NCBI GenBank assembly: GCA_025403435.1
Contig: CM046332.1
Location: 7,185,903-7,249,902, forward strand
Origin: Artocarpus heterophyllus
Taxonomy: Eukaryota; Streptophyta; Magnoliopsida; Rosales; Moraceae
DNA length: 64,000 nucleotides
Direction: 5' to 3'
Part shown: positions 21,336-31,918 of the stretch, one piece after another
How the letters are laid out: each line of letters begins with the position of its first letter
Numbering within the stretch: the first letter of the stretch is position 1
Position numbers and translations under genes: made by a program
The notes under the pieces: model-generated
Told to the model about the DNA's origin: nothing
The model's database searches: none
Seen by the model: only the letters and a program-made list of their open reading frames with translations

Positions 21336-21769
21336 TCTAACGCCCCCCTTACGGACGTCACAGATGTCATTACATCCATACATTACATACTTATTTGAAC
21401 TTTAAATATAAACATAGTTAAGGAAAATATAACCAGGATCCATACATACATTTTTTTTTAACATTCATTAACTTAATCTATAATTTAATTTCACATTAAT
21501 ATTGATCATAAACTTGCTTTAATAAAGTAAATAAACCAAATTGTAAAATCATAACTTATAAAAACATCACATCATTTAAAAGCTATTTACTCCCACAGTT
21601 TGGCAGGCCGAACTTGGGACTTCGGTAGGCCAAACATGGTCGCCAGGCTAGAATTCATCAACCGATAGGCCGGCAGAGGCTCTGCTAATCTGGGCTTATA
21701 AACTTTCAAAGTTCGGCAGGCCGAACATTCTTATATCAGCATGCCAACCATTGATGTTCGGCAGGCCGA
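21336..21769 (-). repeat. GB 3' LTR remnant
   Basis: It matches the first part (plus-strand view) of 26361-29317 closely and breaks off inside the palindromic unit cluster, where GTTCGGCAGGCCGA runs straight into integrase coding sequence at about 21770. Confidence 0.85.
21598..21769 (-). repeat. Palindromic unit cluster in GB 3' LTR remnant
   Basis: About seven units, including the near-perfect GTTCGGCAGGCCGAAC at 21716-21728 and partly decayed forms (TTTGGCAGGCCGAAC, TTCGGTAGGCCAAAC). The homologous cluster in the intact LTR is at 26624-26820. Confidence 0.85.
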
Positions 21770-22880
21770 GACATACTTCTTGAGCATGGAGATATGAAAC
21801 ACATAGTGCATTGCAGACATTCCTGAAGGCAACCTCAGCTGATAAGCTACTTTGCCTATTCGCTTCACAATTTCGTAAGGACCAATGAATCTTGGACTTA
21901 ACTTGCTTTTCTTCCCAAACGTCATAACTCCTTTCATTGGTGCAACTTTCAAAAATACATATTCGCCTACGGCGAATTCTAAGGGTCTTCTTCTCTTGTC
22001 GGCATAACTCTTCTGACAGCTTTGAGCGGTCTTTATTCTTTTTCTTATCAACTTTATCATCTCAGAAGTTTCATTAACAAAATCAGTCCTTTCAGCATCA
22101 ACGCTTTCAATCAACTTCTTTTCACCAGCTTCGTGCCAACATATAGGCGACCTGCATTTTCGCCCATACAGAGCTTCATATGGTGCCATCCCAATTGTCG
22201 TCTGGAAGCTGTTGTTGTAAGCAAACTCTACTAATGGCAACATTTTACACCAGCTGGTCTTAAAATCGAGAGAATAAGCCTGTAGCATATCCTCTAAAAT
22301 CAAGTTCGTCCTCTCTATTTGGCCGTCTGTCTAAGGATGAAAAGCTGTATTGAAATGTAGCCTGGTTCCCATTGCAGTTTGTACACTCTTCCAAAACTTA
22401 GATGTGAACCTGCCATCACGATCTGAGATGATTGACTTGGGAATTCCATGAAGTCGTACAATCTCCTTAACATAGAGTTCGGCTAACCATTCCATAGAGT
22501 AAGTGATCTTGATAGGAATGAAATGCGTCGTCTTAGTCAGTCGATCCACAACTACCCAAATTGCATCATAACCATTCATAGTTCTGGGCAAACCAGTAAT
22601 GAAATCCATTGCTATATCCTCCCATTTCCATTCCGGTATTTGGATAGACTGTAAAACACCACCAGGTCTCTAGTGTTTAGCCTTAACTTGCTGACATGTC
22701 ATACATTTCTTCGTATACAAAGCAACATCACGTTTTATTCCAAACCACCAAAAGTTACCCCTTAGATCATTATACATCTTTGTTGCACCTAGATGAATAG
22801 AGTAAGGAGCGTCATGAATTTCTGCCAAGATCTTTTCCCTCAAGCCATCAACATTGGGAACACATTAGCGGTCTTTGAGG
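21770..22880 (-). pseudogene. GB integrase (two stops, C-terminus deleted)
   Basis: The zinc domain (CMTCQQVKAKH) lies near 22710-22670, followed by an amber codon where Gln is usual. The catalytic core is well kept: MDFITGLPRTMNGYDAIWVV (first Asp), SIISDRDGRFTSKFWKS (second Asp), then FHP-amber-TDGQIERT with the catalytic Glu. The C-terminal part (YNNSFQTTIGMAPYEALYGR, GEYVFLKVAPMKGVM, LSPRFIGPYEI) runs to FHISMLKKYV and then passes in frame into LTR sequence. The chromodomain expected after this point is gone. Both stops are CAG to TAG changes. Confidence 0.85.
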
Positions 22881-22882
22881 TA

Positions 22883-24513
22883 CTAAGTTCCATCATCCAC
22901 AATATGAAACTCTTGACATTTTCCTTCTTTCATTTCCTGCTTAATCCTTACAAGACTTACATCTTCATCTTGTTTTCTCCGAATTTCATCATACATCGTC
23001 GGAGCAAGAGAGAGTGCTGAGAGCTTACTTGCTATAAGTTCCAAACCAAAGTCTAGAATTTCCTTTCTTAAAGGTGGAGACATTACTTGCATTGACATCA
23101 ACGTGGCAACTGACTTCCTACTTAGAGCATCAGCCACTCGGTTAGCTTTTCTAGGATGATAAAGGATTTCACAATCGTAATCCTTCACCAACTCTAGCCA
23201 TCTTCGTTGTCTCATGTTCAAGTCTCTTTGCGTGAAGAAGTACTTTAGACTTTGATGATCAGTGAAGATCTTGCATTGGACCCTATATAAATAATGTCTC
23301 CATATCTTCAATGCAAAAACGACTGCTGCTAACTCGAGGTCATGAGTAGGATAGTTCTTTTCGTAATCCTTCAGTTGTCTTGATGCATAAGCAATCACCC
23401 TTTCATTTTGCATTAAAACAGCTCCGAGGCCCATCTTGGATGCATCACTATAAATTACGAACCCATTATTTCCTTCAGGAATAGCCAATACTGGAGCCGT
23501 CTTTAGCCTCTTCTTCAGTTCTTGAAAACTCTTCTCGCAAGCATCTGTCCATTCATACTTCTTTCCCTTGCGAGTTAGATTCGTGAGTGGAGCTGCTATC
23601 TTGGAGAAATCTTCTACGAATCTTCGATAATAACCTGCTAGACCTAAGAAGCTCCTTATTTCACTTGCATTTGTCGATTGCTTCCAGTTGAGAATAGCTT
23701 CTACATTAGCAGGGTCAACCATAATCCCTTCCTTCGATATAACATGCCCCAAGAAAGACACTTTATCAAGCCAAAACTCACACTTGGAGAACTTTGCATA
23801 CAGTTGGTGTCTTCTTAAAGTCTCCAGCAGAATCCTTAAATGCTCCTCATGTTCTTCTTGATTCTTTGAATAGACAAGAATATCATCGATAAACACAACA
23901 ACAAATTTATCGAGGAAATCCTTGAATACCTGATTCATCAAATCCATAAAAGCAGCTGGTGCATTCGTCAGACCGAAGGCATAACCACAAATTCATAGTG
24001 ACCATACCTCGACCTGAAGGCAGTTTTGGGGATATCTCCTTCTTTAATCTTCAGCTGGTGATAACCTGATCGTAGATCAATCTTTGAAAACACAGATGCA
24101 CCCTTGATTTTCACCTTATTCAGCTCTCTATAGTTGATGCAGAGTCTCATAGTGCCATCCTTCTTCTTAACAAATAAGACTGGAGCTCCCCATGGTGAGT
24201 AGCTCGGCCTGATGAAGCCTTTGTCAAGTAGCTCCTTTAATTGCATGTGAAGCTCTTTTAACTCTGCCGGTGCCATTCTGTAAGGTGCTTTTGAGATCAG
24301 GTCGGTGCCTAGAGCGAGCTCAATCTCGAATTCGACTTCTCTTTCTGGCAGTAGACTTGTCAGATCAACAGGAAATACTTCTGCATATTCATGTACTACA
24401 GGCACATCTTCAATTCTTATCTTTTCTTCTTGGCTTTTGTCTACAATGTTCTCTAGATAGCCCATGTAGCCACTTGCTAATAACTTCCTTGCTTTCATTG
24501 CGGATAAAAACAT
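22883..24513 (-). pseudogene. GB reverse transcriptase and RNase H (one frameshift)
   Basis: RT begins in 24513-23968: [83 protein letters not shown]. One T is missing in the [12 protein letters not shown] region near 23980, and the frame continues at 23947 with [20 protein letters not shown], the FIDD box, and the RNase H domain ([72 protein letters not shown]). Apart from the single-base loss the enzyme looks complete, with RT and RNase H active residues present. Confidence 0.88.
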
Positions 24514-24551
24514 GCTGGGTTTCTTTCTGGACTCGCAACATAAACGAATTT

Positions 24552-24880
24552 CTAATCACCTTCTGGATGGAAGATCACCTTTTGTTTTTGACATTCTATA
24601 GAAGCATTGTACTTGCTCAGGAAATTCATCCCAAGAATCATATTGTAATCATGCATGTCAATCACAGTGAGGTCGACGAAAAGTTCCCTATCAGAAATCC
24701 ATAGGGGTACTGTACACAGACAATGCGTAGATAATATCACTTCCCTAGAGGATAGTGTCGTAGTGAATCCCTATCTCATAAGCTCTAATTGAACCCCTAA
24801 CTTCTTAGCAAATGACATAGATTCAAAAGAATGTGTGGTACCCGTATCAAAAAGGACGTAAACATCATTGGATAAACTTG
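24552..24880 (-). pseudogene. GB aspartic protease
   Basis: The active site DTGTTHSF (about 24860-24835) is intact, followed by a stop near 24780 and then VDLTVIDMHDYNMILGMNFL, the second conserved block of gypsy proteases. It lies between gag and RT as usual. Confidence 0.75.
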
Positions 24881-24999
24881 TTATCTGACCTATGACCACA
24901 TTGGAGGCTTCAGCAGCCACTTGTTCTTTCGCCATGGCATATATGCCGGCATTCGTTGGTGGGGCTTCAATTCTCCCTTAACTAATAAGTGGCCCTTCA

Positions 25000-25296
25000 A
25001 GGGTAGCTTGCATCTAATGGAGCTGGGCTTGAGGAGGAGCTCTCTGAGGGGCATTGGCATTCATCAGTTTGGGGCAGTTCTTGACAAAGTGGTCTTCTCG
25101 GCCACAAATAAAACATTGGTTTGTCCCCAAGCGGCATTCCCCTGGATGTTTCTTTCCACATTGGCACATGGTTGAAACCACCTGTTATTATTATTGTGCT
25201 GACCATCATTATGCCTCTTGTTGTCTTGGTCCTGCTGATTTTGAGGATTGTCCTTCCTCTTGTTACTCCTCTAGTTCTGGTTACTGTTGTTGCTGC

Positions 25297-25327
<31 letters not shown>

Positions 25328-26155
25328 CCTATGTGGAGGGCAGTTCTGGTTGTTTGTATTATTGGCTTGTTGGCCCGACTGAGGCTAGTTCCTTCTTAGC
25401 TTGGACAAGTGAAACTTCGCACGTTGGGCTCTCATGACAACCTACTCTTGAGTCCTAGGTGGACTTGCCCTATCAACAATAGCAGCAATTTCAGGCCTAA
25501 GGACCTTGGCCTTCTAACCTTTTCATTTTCATCCATAACCATTCCTGGGCATAGGTGAGCAAGCTGGTCAAACTTCGTCACCACATCAGTAACTGACATA
25601 TCCCCTTGGCGCAAGCTCTCGAACAACTCATAATGCTTCCTTGTGATGTTCATATGAAAGAACTTCGTGTTGAACTCATGAACAAAGTCTGCCCATGACA
25701 TCTCTTCAACGTTCCTGCTCTGTTCGATGCCGTCCCACCAAATCTTGGCCTCCATGGTGAGGCAGTATGAGGCACAGAGGACCTTTTCATTGTCTGTGAA
25801 ATCCATGAGTCTTAGGGTGGCCTCAATCATCTTTAACCATCCTTGAGCTATTAGTAGATCCTTTGAATCCTCGAAGTCTGCTGGCTTAACTCTCTTCCAT
25901 CTGACCAATAGGGGTTCCTGATTAACCGCTCTAGGTTCAGCAACAGGAGCTGGAACTTCACTAACTGGTGGTTGCGGAGGAGGAGGAGGCACATCATTGC
26001 CTCATCGTTTGTCATTCTGGCCATTGGCCCTTAATTCTATGATCTCTCTTCTTTGTTCCTCCAACTGCCTTTGCAACTCAGCGATCATTGTCATGAGCCT
26101 TTCGTTGTTTGGGTGCGTGTTTGCATTCTTCTGTGGCTGTCCATCGTTAATTTCC
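25000..26155 (-). pseudogene. GB gag
   Basis: A long frame can be followed from about 26155: DGQPQKNANTHPNNERLMTM, then a heptad-like coiled coil (IAELQRQLEEQRREIIELRA), a stop at about 25998-26000, the proline-rich VPPPPPQPP, and the gag core (AQGWLKMIEATLRLMDFTDN, CASYCLTMEAKIWWDGIEQS, FNTKFFHMNITRKHYELFES, LRQGDMSVTDVVTKFDQLAH). A frame break near 25510 and a stop at 25443 follow. Further on come an Asn/Gln-rich segment coded by a trinucleotide repeat and a zinc knuckle CFICGREDHFVKNC near 25110-25070. Longer than GA gag, with an unusual N-terminal coiled coil. Confidence 0.78.
25285..25327 (-). repeat. Trinucleotide repeat in GB gag
   Basis: GTT/GCT repeats on the plus strand, coding an Asn/Ser/Gln-type low-complexity linker on the gag strand. 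In other frames it mimics poly-Val or poly-Cys ORFs, which are artefacts. Confidence 0.85.
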
Positions 26156-26343
26156 TAAAAGAATTAGGAACTTAGAAATAATCTTCTAATTATGAGATAG
26201 GTTTTCACTACTAGATCATTAATCGTTAAACATCTAAACCTTAATCTTATCATCATACTTGCATCAAAACATCTTCTTTTAAAACATACTTACTTGGAGA
26301 AGTTGGATTGACGTGTGGCGATATGAATTGTAATCGAAAATTC

Positions 26344-26355
26344 TCTCTGATACCA
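26344..26355 (-). other. GB primer-binding site
   Basis: The minus strand reads TGGTATCAGAGA, one mismatch at the last base from the initiator tRNA-Met complement, 5 bases after the LTR end. Confidence 0.85.
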
Positions 26356-26623
26356 AAGCCTATAACGTCCCACTTACAGACGTCACAGATGTCATTATAT
26401 CCATACATTACATACTTATTTGAACTTTAAATATAAACATAGCTAAGGAAAACATAACCAGGATCCATACATACATTTTTTTTTAACATTCATTAACTTA
26501 ATCTATAATTTAATTTCACATTAATATTGATCATAAACTTGCTTTAATAAAGTAAATAAACCAAATTGTAAAATCATAACTTATAAAAACATCACATCAT
26601 TTAAAAGTTAGTTACTCCCACAG

Positions 26624-26820
26624 TTCGGCAGGCCAAACTTGGGACTTCTGTAGGCCGAACATGGTCGGCAGGCCAGAATTCATCAACCGGCAGGCCGACA
26701 AAGGCTCTGCTAATCTGGGCTTAAAACTTTCAAAGTTCGGCAGGCCAAAAATGTGATCGGCAGGCCAAACATTCTTACATCGGAATGCCGACCATTGATG
26801 TTCGGCAGACTGACAGAGCC
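26624..26820 (-). repeat. Palindromic unit cluster 1 in GB 5' LTR
   Basis: About eight units of the TTCGGCAGGCCGAA type, spaced 20-40 bp, near the 3' (U5) end of the LTR. Confidence 0.85.
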
Positions 26821-28962
26821 AAAAATCTTTAGAAAACTTAATTTGTAAAACAGATTCAACTTTCAAAATGCAGAAGATCAAATTCTTAAAATGATAAAAT
26901 AAATATTAAAACATAGTTCTTGTATTCTTAAAACTTATCAAATCAATATGTTCAAATAATAAACCATAACTTAAATCATAAAATTTGCTTCATTGGTGTT
27001 CTTTTGATTACAATTCATTTTTTTTATGCTCACATGCCTTCTCATGTCCTCCGCCTAATCCATGACTTTCTTACCCTTATCTGCAACATGACATAAACTT
27101 GAATAAGCTAAAGCTTAGTAAGTACATATAATTCTCACAACTTAAAAACATTTCATAAACATCATCATCATTATCATATCATAAAAGTGCATTAAGCACA
27201 ATTTCATAGAAACATATCCTTTATTCCTTGACCATATTCAAACTTATTCCATTTTATCTTAAGGGCCCAAGTGTTGCACTATAAACATCATTGTAGGCGC
27301 GCCGTCATGAGAGGAGAAGGGTAGCTAATCCCAAACTAAACACGACATCATAAAATATCATATCATAACATTGGTGTGCAACACTTATTAGGTGATACAT
27401 ATATATATAACTTTCATGCTTTGAAATTTGCCATAATCAAACATGCATAACTTTAAATCATGAAAATCTTTCATAAGAAAGCCTTTAAGGGAATCATCAT
27501 ACAATCATTATAAATATCATCATGAACATAACATCAAACCTTTTAAAACACATCATGTTGCAGGTGAGAATGTACTTACCTTAAAAGCTAGCTTACTTAA
27601 CCTTATATGATTTGGTGACGACGTCGCAGTCTCGATGTGTTCGTTCCTTTGCATGTTCATGCCATTTATTCATTTAAAGACACAAAATAAAATTAATTCT
27701 TACTATCATAAAATATAACATTCATTCATATTACATCACATATATATTTATCTCATACAAACATAATTCATAACATACATCTTTAACTATAATCATCAAA
27801 AACAAGCCATACATTTTAAACATAAAATCTGCCAACAATAATAATAAAGTAGATGAGTAATCTTTTGAAAACATTTTCTAACAATTAAAATACATATATT
27901 TTAAATTTTAAAATTCATAGTAATATCTTACTATCATATATATCCATATTATAAAATTATTTCATCATCAATAAAATCATTTAAACATATAAAACATTAC
28001 ATAAAATGAAAGTCTAAAATTAACATTGTTAAAACAGTTTTCTTGACCTAATCTCATAGAAATTTCATAACATATAATTCACTCATCAAAACATTACCAA
28101 ACTTTGCAGTCCATAACATAACATATACATGAACATTCTTACTAAATTTTGTAGCAAACAAAGCACATTTACCCCTTGAACAAAAACCCCATTTTATGTG
28201 TCATAGCCAAACAACAATATTTTACTGTGAGTGGTAGAGGATAGAAAATTCATAACTTATCATAGAAAAATCCATTTAAGGTGAAACTTGGAGAAACATC
28301 ACATAACTCTTACATGAATAACATTTTAAAAATTTAGAGCGAATGGAATTTTGTAGAGGAAGATATAGCAGTCGGATGTCAAGAAAGATTCCATTGAAAC
28401 GAGAATGCACTCTTACCTCAAAATGATTCTTCTCGTATTTCTTCGAATTCAACCAATAAAATTTCAATTTTTTTCTTTCAATTATTTGCAGAGAATTTTC
28501 GAGAGAGAGGAGAAGGAATGGAATTCGTGGAGAAGAGAAGAAGAAGATGTGAATAAGAGAAACGTCTCAGAATAAAAGAGAGAGAAGACATGAGAGGAAG
28601 AGAGAGAGATAGAGAAAAAGAACGTTAAAAAAAATTAACGTAATGAGCATAACGTAAAAAGGAGAGTCAAAACTCTTCATTAAGTCAGAAATTTTCTGAC
28701 TAAGATTGTGACTAATTGCGTGGAGAATGGAGAGCAAAGAGGGAAAGTCAAACAAATCATCTCATCTTACCATATTTTGCCTTCTAAAAATAGGAAATCA
28801 TATCAATCAACACCAATCAATACAAAGTCAAACATTTTATTTCCTTAAATTAGGAAATTAATCCATAAATATGTCAATTAATCTCATTAAACCACCCATT
28901 TAATGTAATCATCTCAACCATAAATTTGGAGAGATTTCTGCTGATTGCTCGTCAGCTATCAT

Positions 28963-29068
28963 CGGCCTGCCGATTCCACAAAGTTTGTCCAGTCGATGGT
29001 TTCCATCGGCCTGTCGATTTTTGCAGTCTTTTCGGCCTACCAAACTTGAAAGTTTGGCCTGCCGAACT
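28963..29068 (-). repeat. Palindromic unit cluster 2 in GB 5' LTR
   Basis: Four to five units (ATCGGCCTGCCGAT, ATCGGCCTGTCGAT, TTCGGCCTACCAAAC, TTTGGCCTGCCGAAC) in U3, some 200-500 bp upstream of the pyrimidine-rich leader. Confidence 0.8.
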
Positions 29069-29699
29069 GTCCTTAAAATACCATACATTATAACATTCAA
29101 GTCATCATTGCATCATAATTAAACATACATTAAAATTAACATGAAAACTTGAGCACAACGATTCCATGTGGTCATCACCTGTCATAGAACTTGAAATAAA
29201 TAGTTAGTAACATTAAGATCATAAATCATAACATATAACATAAATTATTATTAAAATTTTCTTAACATCGTTACTAACTTAACATGATCCGTTCAATAAA
29301 AATAGGTGGGTGTTGCAGTACCGACAATATTAAATTACAACCACAGTCTAAAATAAGGAGATAAAGTTAAAGTAATACATGCCTTGATTTTTTATGATTC
29401 TAATATTCTACTTGACTCTTCTACTGCTCGTAGGTCCGGTCAACGGACTCTTCACTGATCTTAAGCTGTATTTCACCTAGGAGAAAAGACTTTAAAACAA
29501 ATAAAATATGAACGGAAGGCTCAGTAGGACTATATTCTTAAAAATAGATAAATGATTTAAACATAGAATTTACCTTTCAAAGAAATGAATTAGGAAACAA
29601 GGTTAAATAAATAAACAAATAAATTCACTTAAGCAAATCCTGTCAAAGATTGTTCATCTAAAAAGTACTTTTTTGTCATTATCTGGGCAAACCATAATA

Positions 29700-29704
29700 T
29701 TCAC
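29700..29704 (+). repeat. Target duplication of NA (left copy)
   Basis: TTCAC at 29700-29704 pairs with TTTAC at 36676-36680 (one mismatch). GA's left LTR has the single uninterrupted site (ATAATATCCACCATCGAAG). Confidence 0.7.
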
Positions 29705-30777
29705 TGGTAATGCCCCAAAATGTTTCTCATTTTAAACGACGGACGCTTGTAGTATAGAAAAGTTGTCGTATCCATAGGGAGGTGAAAATTTTTAACTCGA
29801 GAGATTGTTAAAAATAAACGTTCAAAAAGGCAAGCACTTTTTCAAATCAAAGTGTAAAATGAAATAAATGCTTTTGTGATTTTTATTTTATTTAATTCAA
29901 AATTTAAGGCATAAAATTAAAACGGTAAAGCTTTGAGAATCCCTTGTATGTTTTGCAACTGATATGGAATTTTAACTCTAATTAATAATTAGCTAAAGCG
30001 TTTGATTTATTATATCTTTTCTCATTAATTGCAAACACTCTTTACTAATTATATAGGTCAACCGAGAGCGACAATATAAAAAGGCATAATGCAGTAAGGG
30101 TTTTCCTATAAAAACTAGCAAAATAATCATCTCTCACTAATGATTTAGTGCACTAATTATGAAAATTATAACCGCTATCACTCAATTATAATTAACTTAA
30201 TTTTAAGATAGAAAAAATAATAACAAATCAAAATTAATATATTTTTATGGAATACATTATTGCGTTAATTTTGGCAGCACCTCGACTTATTAATTGGTTT
30301 AAGAACACACTATGACATCCTCTGTCTACAACAATCGAGAATTACCAAGAATTTACTATGCCAGTCTATGTCTATAATGTAGCAGAAACTCAACTTAATA
30401 AACAAGCATGACTTCAGTATTATTAATATTAATTATGCAACACAATTAAATTACATAAGGAAAGCATGACTGAATTTATGTAAGAATTGGACAGCATAAC
30501 AATATTAATAATTATTATTAAAAACATAAAGATATAATTTATTCCACAAAATATAAACATTACAAAACAGATATAGAGATAAAATCCATACCAAAATACT
30601 ATGCATACAAGATCATCTCTCTCCCTCACCAAACTCTCTATACAAATTTAAGCATTATTTTATTATTATTTTTTTATCTAAGAAGATATTGTTGAGTCTA
30701 ACCCAACAGAAAGGAAAAGAAAAGGAAAGAGGGCCAAAGGCCCGAAGGGATGCGTCGTTCAAGGGCCAATGGAAGGC

Positions 30778-30785
30778 TATTTATA
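30778..30785 (-). promoter_or_regulatory. TATA box of NA 3' LTR
   Basis: TATAAATA on the minus strand in GGCTATAAATAGCC. It is present at the matching place in the other LTR (35573-35580). Confidence 0.65.
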
Positions 30786-31062
30786 GCCTTGAAAAATTAC
30801 TGTTTGCCATTTTTTATTTTTATTTTCATTATTATTATTTTTTTAACGCTAAAACGCATCTTGGGAGTGAAAGTTTGAGTTTATAATCCAGTGCATCGCA
30901 TATCACGGTAGCACAAAACAGGCGCAATCTAAACCGTTCATTTCACGATCCAACAGCCAACAGGCAGGCACGAGAAAGAGCCCAGGTGGGGCCAGTGAAG
31001 CTGATATTGAAGACCGTTCGATCAGTCTTGGTAATAAGATCTGACGGCTTGGAAAACAGCTG

Positions 31063-31295
31063 CACGTGGAGGCGATCCCATGAGATCCGACGCTGTCTAA
31101 GATTCCCTCTGACGCGCATGAGGCTTGTCTACACGTGTTGTGCACGTGCCAATCATATTTCGACGCGTGGACAGCACTGCGAGACTCGGCTGTCGCATTG
31201 GTTGACGCAACAGATGACGCATTTACGCGCGTCTCTTCCTCGGATGATCACGATTAATTTGGCAGTGAATCCAACGGTCAGGAAATTGCCACGTG
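31063..31295 (-). promoter_or_regulatory. G-box (CACGTG) cluster upstream of the NA TATA box
   Basis: Four perfect CACGTG hexamers at 31063-31068, 31132-31137, 31143-31148 and 31290-31295, 280-510 bp upstream of the TATA box. In the other LTR three are intact (35843-35848, 35912-35917, 36058-36063) and one is CACGCG. CACGTG is the known binding core of plant bZIP and bHLH factors, including ABA-response elements. Confidence 0.55.
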
Positions 31296-31908
31296 TCCCA
31301 TTTAATTTAAATTCAAATTTTCTTTATCTTTTTGGTGCATTTGATGTCCGATTTTATCCGTTTTGGTGTCGTTTTGCTCCGTTTTTCCTCCAGATTTCAA
31401 ATCTAAAAATTATAAACACACTAATATTAATTATTTTACAAACATAATATTTACAAAAATATTAAAAATATTTATTTTACATTAAAACACCCAAAAATAA
31501 ATAAAAACTCCTAAAATTTTTAGTCTCTTACGGTTTGACACAGATATAATTTTTATAACTTGAAAATACTTTTAGAAATTACTAAAAATATAATAAGACA
31601 TATTTACAAACTTAAAACACACTATCAAACACACTTAAACTCAAAATAAAATAACCGCATCACTTTTACGGTTTTAACTATTTACAAACTAAACACACAT
31701 TTAACACACCGAAATGACTCTAAAAATTACTAAAAATATTATTAAATATAAAAACATACTAAAAATACATTTTGAAGCATATTTACACACTAAGACACAA
31801 AAACATCGTTTAATACAAAATTGCTATTAATTAGAGGATTTAATGAGAAATAAAAACATAAATAAATTATTTAAGTCTTAGACAATGTACACTTTTATAG
31901 TCTCATCA

Positions 31909-31918
31909 CACCCCCCAA
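31909..31918 (-). other. NA polypurine tract
   Basis: The minus strand reads GGTTGGGGGGTG immediately before the LTR start TGATGAGAC. Confidence 0.75.

Larger units (their letters stand above)
21336..29317 (-). mobile_element. GB: Ty3/gypsy chromovirus (Tekay-like) with most of its 3' LTR deleted
   Basis: GB is on the minus strand: 5' LTR 26361-29317, PBS 26344-26355, gag, protease, RT/RNase H, integrase, and then directly a 434-bp remnant of the 3' LTR (21336-21769). The rest of the 3' LTR (about 2.5 kb), the polypurine tract and the end of integrase were removed in one deletion. LTR outer borders are mutated: the ends read TCTAACG and TATAACG where TGTAACG is expected, while the other border is TGCAACACC. 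RT wording ([31 protein letters not shown]) is typical of Tekay. The coding region has few stops, so GB is younger than GA, as its position inside GA requires. Confidence 0.88.
26361..29317 (-). repeat. GB 5' LTR (2957 bp)
   Basis: On the minus strand it starts TGCAACACCCACC at 29317 and ends ...GGGACGTTATA at 26361. It contains two clusters of the palindromic unit (28963-29068 and 26624-26820), a pyrimidine-rich stretch on the minus strand (28770-28495) that probably starts the transcribed leader, and otherwise very AT-rich sequence with no reading frame of note. Confidence 0.85.
29705..31908 (-). repeat. NA 3' LTR (2204 bp)
   Basis: Minus-strand start TGATGAGACTATAAAAG at 31908, end at 29705. 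It holds a TATA box at 30778-30785 and four CACGTG boxes upstream of it. It aligns along its length with 34672-36675 except for its last about 175 bp (29705-29878), which the other copy lacks. Confidence 0.85.

Noticed and set aside
25054..25437. Poly-Cys and poly-Val ORFs on the plus strand
   Set aside because: They are other-frame shadows of the trinucleotide repeat in GB gag.
26624..26820. Regularly spaced palindromic units resembling a CRISPR array
   Set aside because: The units vary, lie within plant LTRs, have no unique-spacer pattern and no cas genes; the DNA is eukaryotic.
30986..31447. A 153-codon plus-strand ORF with a partner in the other NA LTR
   Set aside because: It is antisense to the NA promoter region, the partner copy is shorter and shifted, and no domain is seen; the similarity is LTR identity.
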